Assembly: GCA_019246375.1 (NCBI GenBank)
Contig: JAFAQO010000055.1
Coordinates: 1-9,599 of the forward strand
Source: Mycobacterium sp.
GTDB taxonomy: Bacteria; Actinomycetota; Actinomycetes; Mycobacteriales; Mycobacteriaceae
Reading direction: 5' to 3'
DNA: 9,599 bases
Numbering within the stretch: position 1 is the stretch's first letter; each line of letters opens with the position of its first letter. The notes under the pieces were generated by a model, which was not told the DNA's origin, made no database searches, and saw nothing but the letters and a program-made list of their open reading frames with translations. This document shows positions 1-7,666 of the stretch, one piece after another. A program made the translations under genes and the position numbers.

Positions 1-148
1 GCAAGCGCGATGGATGGCATACGCACGCTATTCCCCCGTATTAGAGATGGAACGTCCGACTGGTTACTTCGCCCCCTGGGGCCGAATCCCCAGCGGTTAC
101 GCGCAAGTTAACAAATGATCGCCAGGAATGGTCGGGAATGACTCGAGT

Positions 149-171
149 ACCACTGCACGCGGTGCAGTGGT
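149..171. terminator. strong 10-bp hairpin with triloop, possible terminator
   Basis: Bases 149-158 pair perfectly with 162-171 around a GCG triloop, giving a 10-bp stem. The flanking GTAC at 147-150 and 172-175 could extend or rearrange the stem base. There is no T-run on either strand, so this is not a classical intrinsic terminator. Mycobacteria often have hairpins without a T-run at gene ends, so a bidirectional terminator is plausible. A regulatory palindrome or protein-binding site is equally possible. The hairpin is seen directly; its role is inferred. Confidence 0.4.
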
Positions 172-201
172 GTACGGGCCTCGCTACGGGTCGGCTGCCC
201 T

Positions 202-222
202 CGCCTGTCCTACGAACAGGCG
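202..222. terminator. second hairpin, 7-bp stem
   Basis: CGCCTGT at 202-208 is the exact reverse complement of ACAGGCG at 216-222, with a 7-base loop. It lies 30 bases after the stronger hairpin at 149-171. Two hairpins in tandem would fit a transcription end for a gene to the left. There is no T-run, so this remains a structural observation. Confidence 0.3.
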
Positions 223-302
223 CTGAACACCAGATGACATTCGCAGATAGACTTGTCGCACCCTAGGGGCGTTGCGGCCGCTCAGGTCCTAGCGTTGGTT
301 TT

Positions 303-608
303 GTGAGCGCCATCAATCCGGCCGTCCGGTATTGCGTGCCGGAGTTTTTGAAGTCGATCGATGGCATTAGGCTCGGCCAGCGAGAGCCCGAGTGGATCGT
401 TGAACGGCGCCGAATGACGGCGATCAGTGTCAGGACGTTTCTCGTATACGGCGACCAGAACGAGCTCGACTTGGGCGACATGGCGATCTCTGAACTGGCC
501 GCCGCGACCATCGGGCTGTGCGAAAAGCCCCAGGATCAAGCGGCTATCACCGCTTTCAGGGCGGCGCGACGCAGATACCGCGAGATTCAGGGGTCACTCG
601 GCGGCTAG
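303..608 (+). CDS. possible hypothetical protein, 101 aa
   Basis: I do not recognise this product. The frame runs from GTG 303 to TAG 606-608, and the upstream in-frame stop is TAG 264-266. About 77% of codons end in G or C, which is reasonably coding-like for this genome. The protein has no signal peptide or membrane segment. It has an Arg-rich patch near residues 35-37, an acidic and hydrophobic middle (about 48-73), and a basic helix-like tail with AARRRYRE near residues 88-95. No good Shine-Dalgarno sequence precedes GTG 303, so the start is doubtful and the frame may be a gene remnant. It ends 51 bases before the 3' end of the convergent tRNA-Arg gene. It could be a chance frame in a GC-rich genome, a remnant, or a small accessory gene. 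Confidence 0.35.
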   Translation: MSAINPAVRYCVPEFLKSIDGIRLGQREPEWIVERRRMTAISVRTFLVYGDQNELDLGDMAISELAAATIGLCEKPQDQAAITAFRAARRRYREIQGSLGG

Positions 609-659
609 GGTTCCCTCAGCTGCATGCTGCTTGCACGAACTTACGTTTGTCTGGTCAGA

Positions 660-735
660 TGGTGCCCCCGACAGGATTCGAACCTGCGGCCTTCTGCTCC
701 GGAGGCAGACGCTCTATCCCCTGAGCTACGGGGGC
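660..735 (-). tRNA. tRNA-Arg, anticodon CCG
   Basis: On the minus strand this 76-base stretch folds as a complete cloverleaf. A 7-bp acceptor stem pairs 729-735 with 664-670, and the discriminator base is A (663). A 4-bp D stem (GCTC/GAGC) is followed by an anticodon stem TCTGC/GCAGA closing the 7-base loop CTCCGGA. The T arm contains GGTTCGAATCC. The anticodon is CCG, which reads the Arg codon CGG, a common codon in this genome. The 3' CCA is encoded in the DNA (660-662). It is transcribed away from argS, whose product would charge it. No T-run terminator is visible beyond the 3' end. Confidence 0.97.
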
Positions 736-769
736 GCATCAGCACCATGCTGCGCCATCTGGCTCCGAC

Positions 770-775
770 AGCGTA
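770..775 (-). promoter_or_regulatory. candidate -10 element of the tRNA-Arg promoter
   Basis: Read on the minus strand, these bases give TACGCT, preceded by a T. This fits the mycobacterial housekeeping sigma pattern TANNNT. Transcription would begin near 763, leaving a 5' leader of roughly 28 bases before the mature tRNA. No recognisable -35 hexamer lies at the right distance. The call rests on a short degenerate motif in the right place. Confidence 0.3.
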
Positions 776-835
776 ACCCATCCCGGCAGCGCTCCGATGA
801 TCGTAACGGATTCGGGCCCTGACTACGACAGACCA

Positions 836-843
836 TAGGATGG
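836..843 (+). promoter_or_regulatory. argS start signal: -10-like TAGGAT overlapping an SD-like AGGATGG
   Basis: TAGGAT at 836-841 fits the mycobacterial -10 pattern TANNNT. It lies 8 bases before the argS GTG at 850, which would place the transcription start at or just before the start codon, giving a leaderless or nearly leaderless mRNA. The same bases also read as a Shine-Dalgarno-like AGGATGG (837-843), 6 bases before the GTG. The sequence alone cannot decide between them. Either way, the position supports GTG 850 as the start. There is no clear -35 element. Confidence 0.35.
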
Positions 844-849
844 ACCTTC

Positions 850-2502
850 GTGACACCCGCTGACCTGGCCCAGCTGCTCAAGATCACCGCCGCCGCGGTG
901 CTTGCTGAGCACGGTCTCGACACCGCTGCGCTGCCGGCGATGGTGACCGTCGAGCGGCCACGCAACCCCGAGCACGGCGACTACGCCAGCAACTTGGCGA
1001 TGCAGCTCGGCAAAAAGGTCGGCACCAACCCGCGGGACCTGGCCGGATGGCTGGCCGACGCGCTGTCCAGGACCGACGGCATCGCCTCGGCGGAGGTGGC
1101 CGGACCGGGCTTTGTCAACATGCGTCTGGAGGCGTCAGCCCAGGGCGTCATCGTCAACAACGTCATCGACGCCGGCGAGAACTTCGGCCACTCCGACGCG
1201 ATGGCCGGGCACAAGGTCAATCTGGAATTTGTCTCGGCGAATCCCACCGGACCCATTCACATCGGCGGCACTCGCTGGGCCGCCGTTGGCGACGCGTTGG
1301 GCCGGTTGCTGTCGACCCAGGGCGCCGACGTGGTGCGCGAGTACTACTTCAACGACCACGGCGCGCAGATCGACCGGTTCACCGACTCGCTGATCGCCGC
1401 GGCCAAGGGCGAGCCGACGCCACCAAACGGTTACGCGGGCAGCTATATCACCGACATCGCCGCGCAGGTGGTGCAGAAGGCGCCTGACGCGCTGTCCCTG
1501 CCCGAAGGCGACCGGAGAGAGACGTTCCGCGAAATCGGCGTTGATTTGATGTTCGCCCACATCAAGCAGTCCCTGCACGAGTTTCGCACCGACTTCGACG
1601 TCTACACTCACGAAGAGTCGATGCATACCAGCGGGCGTGTTGAGCAAGCCATCGCACGGCTACGCGCGCAGGGAAACATCTACGAAAAGGACGGCGCAAC
1701 CTGGTTGCGCACCAGTGCGTTTGGTGACGACAAGGACCGTGTCGTCATCAAAAGCGACGGCCGGCCGGCTTATATCGCCGGTGATCTCGCCTACTACCTG
1801 GACAAGCGGCAACGCGGCTTCGATTTGTGTATCTACATGCTCGGCGCCGACCATCACGGCTACATCGCACGGCTCAAGTTCGCCGCTGCCGCCTTCGGCG
1901 ATAACCCGGCCACCGTCGAGGTGCTCTTGGGCCAGATGGTCAACCTCGTCCGCGATGGCCAGCCGGTGCGAATGAGCAAGCGGGCTGGTACTGTGATCAC
2001 GCTCGACGACCTGGTCGAAGCGATTGGTGTCGACGCCGCGCGCTACAGTCTGATCCGCTCGTCGGTGGATACCCCGATCGACATCGATCTGGCGCTGTGG
2101 TCTTCGGCGTCCAACGAAAACCCGGTCTATTACGTCCAATACGCGCATGCCCGGCTCTCCGCGTTGGCTCGTAACGCCGCCGAACTCGGCCTGATTCCTG
2201 ACACCGGCCACCTTGAGCTGCTCACGCACGATAAGGAAGGCACGCTGGTCCGCACGATCGGCGAGTTCCCGCGGGTGCTGAAATCTGCTGCGTCGCTGCG
2301 GGAACCGCACCGCGTGTGCCGCTACCTGGAGGACCTCGCCGGCGACTACCATCGGTTCTACGACTCGTGCCGCGTCTTGCCGCAAGGCGACGAGGAGCCC
2401 AACGAACTGCACACCGCCCGCCTGGCGCTGTGTCAAGCGACCCGCCAGGTGATCGCCAACGGGTTGGGCATCCTCGGAGTCACCGCGCCGGAGCGAATGT
2501 GA
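850..2502 (+). CDS. argS: arginyl-tRNA synthetase
   Basis: This cytoplasmic class I aminoacyl-tRNA synthetase attaches arginine to tRNA-Arg using ATP. The 550-residue length is normal for the family and nearly every segment matches mycobacterial ArgS. An N-terminal Add-1 type domain (about 1-90) should contact the tRNA D-loop region. The catalytic Rossmann domain follows, with [10 protein letters not shown] (131-140) as the HIGH-type signature and RMSKR (374-378) as the KMSK-type loop. The second Gly in place of the final His of HIGH also occurs in M. tuberculosis ArgS, as I recall it. A helical DALR anticodon-binding domain runs from about 424 to 550. GTG 850 is chosen because the conserved N-terminus begins there. 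The gene starts the aspartate-family cluster and its stop overlaps the lysA start. An argS-lysA pairing is also known in corynebacteria, where it is linked to arginine and lysine control. Confidence 0.97.
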   Translation: MTPADLAQLLKITAAAVLAEHGLDTAALPAMVTVERPRNPEHGDYASNLAMQLGKKVGTNPRDLAGWLADALSRTDGIASAEVAGPGFVNMRLEASAQGVIVNNVIDAGENFGHSDAMAGHKVNLEFVSANPTGPIHIGGTRWAAVGDALGRLLSTQGADVVREYYFNDHGAQIDRFTDSLIAAAKGEPTPPNGYAGSYITDIAAQVVQKAPDALSLPEGDRRETFREIGVDLMFAHIKQSLHEFRTDFDVYTHEESMHTSGRVEQAIARLRAQGNIYEKDGATWLRTSAFGDDKDRVVIKSDGRPAYIAGDLAYYLDKRQRGFDLCIYMLGADHHGYIARLKFAAAAFGDNPATVEVLLGQMVNLVRDGQPVRMSKRAGTVITLDDLVEAIGVDAARYSLIRSSVDTPIDIDLALWSSASNENPVYYVQYAHARLSALARNAAELGLIPDTGHLELLTHDKEGTLVRTIGEFPRVLKSAASLREPHRVCRYLEDLAGDYHRFYDSCRVLPQGDEEPNELHTARLALCQATRQVIANGLGILGVTAPERM

Positions 2503-3917
2503 ACGCCCACCCGGCCGGGCCCCGGCACGCCGAAGAGATCCATCACGCCGCCACCCCGCCGCGGCCCGAGAACACGGAGGAGCTCCTGAGTCTGGCGCCG
2601 AATGTCTGGCCGCGCAATACCGTTCGCGGCACCGACGGTGTGGTCGGCATTGCCGGTGTCGCGGTGACGTATCTGGCACACGAATACGGCACCCCGCTGT
2701 TCGTCGTCGACGAAGACGACTTCCGCTCCCGCTGCCGAGACATCGCGGGCGCATTCGGCGGCGGCGAAAACGTGCATTATGCCGCCAAAGCCTTCCTGTG
2801 CAGCGAGATCGCCCGGTGGATCGACCAGGAAGGGCTTTCACTGGATGTGTGCAGCGGCGGCGAGCTGGGCGTCGCGCTGCACGCAGGTTTTCCCGCTGAG
2901 CGGATTGCCTTTCACGGCAACAACAAATCCGTCGGCGAGCTGACCGCCGCCGTCAAGGCCGGAGTCGGCCACGTGGTGGTCGACTCGTTGACCGAGATTG
3001 AGCGCCTCGACGCCATAGCGGGCGAGGCGGGCATCGTCCAGGACGTGCTGATCCGCGTCACCGTCGGAGTCGAAGCGCACACACACGAATTCATCTCGAC
3101 CGCACACGAAGACCAGAAGTTCGGGTTGTCGTTGTCCAGCGGGGCGGCGATGGCCGCCGTCCGGCGGGTATTCGCGACCGATCACCTGCGGTTAGTGGGC
3201 CTGCACAGCCATATCGGTTCGCAGATCTTCGATGTCGCCGGCTTCGAACTCGCCGCACACCGCGTCATCGGCCTTTTGCGTGACGTGGTGGCCGAGTTCG
3301 GCACTGACAAGACAGCGCAGATCTCGACCGTCGACCTCGGCGGCGGGATGGGTATTTCCTATCTCCCATTCGACGATCCGCCGCCGGTGCGCGATCTGGC
3401 AGCCAAGCTCAGCACCATAGTGCGCAATGAGTCCGCAGCGGTGGGTCTCCCCGCGCCGAGGCTGGTGGTCGAGCCGGGACGGGCCATCGCCGGGCCGGGC
3501 ACCATTACGCTGTATGAGGTAGGCACGGTCAAGGATGTCGACGTGAGCGCCTCGGGACATCGCCTTTATGTCAGCGTCGACGGCGGCATGAGCGACAATA
3601 TCCGCACTTCGCTCTACGGAGCGGAGTATGACGTTCGCCTCGTCTCAGGACGCAGCGATGCGATCCCGACGATTGCGCGTGTGGTCGGAAAGCATTGCGA
3701 GACGGGCGATATCGTCGTCCGCGACGCGTGGTTGCCGGCTGATCTAGAACCGGGCGACCTGGTTGCGGTGGCTGCGACCGGCGCCTACTGCTATTCGCTG
3801 TCGAGCCGATACAACTTGATAGGCCGTCCGGCTGTGGTAGCGGTGCGCGACGGGCATGCCCGCTTGATCCTGCGCCGCGAGACGGTTGACGATCTACTGA
3901 GTCTGGAAGTGAGGTGA
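2499..3917 (+). CDS. lysA: diaminopimelate decarboxylase
   Basis: LysA removes CO2 from meso-diaminopimelate to give L-lysine, the last step of lysine synthesis, using pyridoxal phosphate. The 472-residue protein is a fold-type III enzyme with an alanine-racemase-like barrel followed by a beta domain. HYAAKAF (93-99) carries the PLP lysine K97, HSHIGSQ lies at 236-242, and GGG (281-283) and [10 protein letters not shown] (325-334) bind phosphate. C400 in KHCETGD is the active-site cysteine contributed across the dimer, and [12 protein letters not shown] (428-439) is the C-terminal signature. K97 and C400 correspond to K72 and C375 of the M. tuberculosis enzyme as I recall them. GTG 2499 is chosen because it overlaps the argS stop as GTGA, with GGAG (2490-2493) upstream. 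This gives about 25 residues more than the annotated M. tuberculosis protein. The frame stays open upstream into argS, but that part is a shadow. Confidence 0.96.
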   Translation: MNAHPAGPRHAEEIHHAATPPRPENTEELLSLAPNVWPRNTVRGTDGVVGIAGVAVTYLAHEYGTPLFVVDEDDFRSRCRDIAGAFGGGENVHYAAKAFLCSEIARWIDQEGLSLDVCSGGELGVALHAGFPAERIAFHGNNKSVGELTAAVKAGVGHVVVDSLTEIERLDAIAGEAGIVQDVLIRVTVGVEAHTHEFISTAHEDQKFGLSLSSGAAMAAVRRVFATDHLRLVGLHSHIGSQIFDVAGFELAAHRVIGLLRDVVAEFGTDKTAQISTVDLGGGMGISYLPFDDPPPVRDLAAKLSTIVRNESAAVGLPAPRLVVEPGRAIAGPGTITLYEVGTVKDVDVSASGHRLYVSVDGGMSDNIRTSLYGAEYDVRLVSGRSDAIPTIARVVGKHCETGDIVVRDAWLPADLEPGDLVAVAATGAYCYSLSSRYNLIGRPAVVAVRDGHARLILRRETVDDLLSLEVR

Positions 3918-3920
3918 GCT

Positions 3921-5242
3921 ATGTTCGGTGACGAGAAGCCAGTCGGCGTAGCGGTACTCGGGTTGGGCAACGTCGGCAGCGAAGTCGTCCGTATCATCGA
4001 GGACAGCGCCGAGGACCTCGCGGCCCGAATCGGAGCCCCCTTGGCGCTGCGCGGCATCGGTGTTCGCCGGGTCGCCGCGGACCGTGGTGTTCCGGTCGAC
4101 CTGCTCACCGATAACGTCGAAGAACTGGTCTCCCGCGAGGACGTCGACATCGTTGTCGAACTAATGGGGCCGGTCGAACCGGCGCGCAAGGCCATCCTGT
4201 CCGCGCTCGAACACGGCAAGTCCGTCGTCACCGCGAACAAGGCCTTGTTGTCGATTGCCACTGGGGAGCTGGCGCAGGCCGCTGAAGGTGCCCATGCCGA
4301 CTTGTATTTCGAAGCGGCCGTCGCGGGCGCGATCCCGGTCATCCGTCCTCTGACCCAGTCGCTGGCCGGCGACACGGTGCTGCGGGTGGCCGGCATCGTC
4401 AATGGAACTACCAACTACATCCTGTCCGAGATGGCCAGCACTGGTGCGGATTACGGCCGTGCGCTCGCTGATGCGAGCGCACTCGGATATGCCGAGGCCG
4501 ATCCGACGTCCGATGTCGAGGGTTACGACGCCGCGGCCAAAGCCGCGATCCTGGCATCGATCGCTTTTCACACTCGGGTGACGGCCGACGACGTTTACCG
4601 TGAGGGCATCACCAAGATCACCCCGGACGATTTCGATTCCGCGCGTGCCCTGAACTGCACCATCAAGTTGCTGTCCATCTGTGAACGCATCGTCACCGAT
4701 GAAGGCCAGCAACGTGTGTCAGCACGCGTCTATCCAGCGCTGGTGCCCTTGTCGCATCCGCTGGCGGCGGTCAATGGTGCCTTCAACGCCGTAGTGGTCG
4801 AGGCCCAAGCCGCGGGGCGGCTAATGTTTTACGGCCAGGGAGCCGGCGGAGCGCCGACGGCCTCGGCAGTGACCGGCGACCTGGTGATGGCTGCCCGTAA
4901 CCGGGTGCTGGGCAGCCGTGGACCGCGCGAGTCGAAGTACGCTCAGCTACCTGTCTCACCGATGGGCTTCATCCCGACCCGCTACTACGTCAGCATGCTC
5001 GTCGCTGACAAGCCGGGCGTATTGTCTTCAGTTGCTGCAGAATTCGCCAAACGGGAAGTAAGCATCGCCGAAGTCCGCCAGGAAGGCGTTGTGGACGAGG
5101 GCGGCGACCGGGTAGGGGCCCGCATCGTGGTGGTCACCCACCGGGCCACCGACGCGGCGCTGTCCGAGACCGTGGCTGCGCTGGCCGGTCTTGATGTGGT
5201 GCAAAGCGTGAACAGCGTGCTGCGACTGGAAGAAACCAGCCC

Positions 5243-5246
<4 letters not shown>
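3921..5246 (+). CDS. hom: homoserine dehydrogenase
   Basis: This enzyme reduces aspartate 4-semialdehyde to homoserine with NAD(P)H, the branch point toward threonine and methionine. In mycobacteria the gene is often labelled thrA, although it has no aspartokinase domain. The 441 residues match the M. tuberculosis length. GLGNVG (14-19) is the dinucleotide-binding loop and TANKALL (104-110) is conserved. NGTTNYIL (161-168) and the signature around 189-211 ([15 protein letters not shown]) follow, with K207 as the expected catalytic lysine. A C-terminal ACT domain (about 355-436) is the usual site of threonine feedback inhibition. ATG 3921 sits 3 bases after the lysA stop, and GAGGTGA (3911-3917), embedded in the end of lysA, serves as its ribosome binding site. 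Its own stop overlaps the thrC start. Confidence 0.97.
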
Positions 5247-7397
<2,151 letters not shown>

Positions 7398-7423
7398 TCC
7401 ACAGCAGTGCGGGGGAGGGTTCC

Positions 7424-7452
7424 TTGCTTCCGGCACCGAAGCGCGTTATCCT
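7424..7452 (+). promoter_or_regulatory. candidate rho promoter
   Basis: TTGCTT (7424-7429) and TATCCT (7447-7452) are separated by exactly 17 bases. TATCCT fits the mycobacterial housekeeping -10 pattern TANNNT, and TTGCTT shares the TTG core of the -35 consensus. Transcription should begin near 7459. This is the best pair in the thrB-rho gap and gives rho its own promoter apart from the threonine cluster. Confidence 0.55.
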
Positions 7453-7535
7453 CGGAGCCGTCCAGCAATCGCAGCATCTGCATTTGCATCAATACTGCAT
7501 TGACACTAGGACAACACCAATTCTTCTCGTGGACG

Positions 7536-7586
7536 ATGGTTCGCCTTCTATGCCGCCAATTCAGGCGATCACCGTTGCCGGGTTGA
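7536..7586 (+). CDS. possible upstream ORF 1 in the rho leader, 16 aa
   Basis: ATG 7536 to TGA 7584-7586 encodes 16 residues with four arginines (begins MVRLLCRQ). It overlaps the second small frame at 7550-7615. No strong ribosome binding site precedes it. It is listed because translated upstream frames are reported to tune Rho-dependent termination in mycobacterial leaders. It may be chance. Confidence 0.2.
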   Translation: MVRLLCRQFRRSPLPG

Positions 7587-7615
7587 TGGTGGAGAGCACT
7601 CGGCTATCTGGCTGA
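7550..7615 (+). CDS. possible upstream ORF 2 in the rho leader, 21 aa
   Basis: ATG 7550 to TGA 7613-7615 encodes 21 residues (begins MPPIQAITVAG). The next base starts an ATG (7616-7618) that is in frame with rho and open to the rho stop, so the junction reads TGAATG. Ribosomes ending here could reinitiate to make a Rho with 17 extra residues, or disturb the hairpin at 7627-7652. The ribosome binding site is poor and coding status is unproven. Confidence 0.25.
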   Translation: MPPIQAITVAGLMVESTRLSG

Positions 7616-7626
7616 ATGCAACGAAC

Positions 7627-7652
7627 CCCTCGCGTGACGCAACCAGCGAGGG
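7627..7652 (+). promoter_or_regulatory. leader hairpin directly before the rho ribosome binding site
   Basis: CCCTCGC (7627-7633) is the exact reverse complement of GCGAGGG (7646-7652), with a 12-base loop. The stem ends where the AG-rich ribosome binding site begins (7653). No T-run follows, so it is not an intrinsic terminator. Its place suggests control of ribosome access or mRNA stability, or a stop for trailing nuclease or Rho. I recall a similar sequence ahead of rho in M. tuberculosis but could not check this. Confidence 0.5.
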
Positions 7653-7661
7653 AAGAAAGGA
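7653..7661 (+). promoter_or_regulatory. rho ribosome binding site
   Basis: The AG-rich stretch GAAAGGAAA around 7653-7663 places an AAGGA core about 6 bases before GTG 7667. It decides the start in favour of GTG 7667 over the upstream in-frame ATG 7616, which has no comparable site. Confidence 0.65.
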
Positions 7662-7666
7662 AATCC

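Larger units (their letters stand above)
1..302. other. left-edge region without a convincing gene
   Basis: No gene can be supported here. Two plus-strand frames are open from the window edge: one stops at TAA 109-111, the other at TGA 116-118. Either could be the last 36-38 codons of a gene lying to the left, but nothing recognisable is encoded and the piece is too short to judge. The rest contains two hairpins (149-171 and 202-222) and an 8-base palindrome, CCCTAGGG, at 261-268. The stretch lies on the 3' side of the minus-strand tRNA-Arg gene, with one possible small gene in between. Confidence 0.5.
7398..7666 (+). promoter_or_regulatory. thrB-rho intergenic region and rho leader
   Basis: This 269-base stretch carries no large gene. 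In order it has a promoter candidate (7424-7452), three TGCAT copies in 22 bases (7479-7483, 7485-7489, 7496-7500), and a C-rich, G-free run of 18 bases (7511-7528). Two short overlapping frames (7536-7586 and 7550-7615) follow, then a 7-bp hairpin (7627-7652) and the rho ribosome binding site. With transcription starting near 7459, the leader would be about 208 bases. In several bacteria rho limits its own expression through Rho-dependent termination in a long leader. The C-rich stretch is a candidate Rho loading site, but this is inference. Confidence 0.55.

Noticed and set aside
1..9. GCAAGCGCG at the window start matches part of the 57-bp repeat
   Set aside because: Only nine bases match and the sequence then diverges, so a repeat remnant cannot be supported without sequence to the left.
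617..629. CAGC/GCTG hairpin beyond the tRNA 3' end as a terminator
   Set aside because: The stem is only 4 bp and there is no T-run on the minus strand.
427..822. 131-codon plus-strand open frame crossing the tRNA gene
   Set aside because: It runs through the tRNA-Arg gene on the opposite strand and overlaps the better frame at 303-608.
2316..2498. 61-codon upstream extension of the lysA frame into argS
   Set aside because: It overlaps the conserved C-terminal domain of ArgS, has no ribosome binding site, and GTG 2499 at the overlapping stop explains the start.
1660..2841. 393-codon minus-strand open frame opposite argS and lysA
   Set aside because: It lies wholly opposite two certain genes, has an Arg-rich, low-information sequence, and reflects third-position GC bias on the coding strand.
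7500..7505. TTGACA, a perfect -35 hexamer in the rho leader
   Set aside because: No TANNNT element lies 16-19 bases downstream. The pair at 7424-7452 is better.
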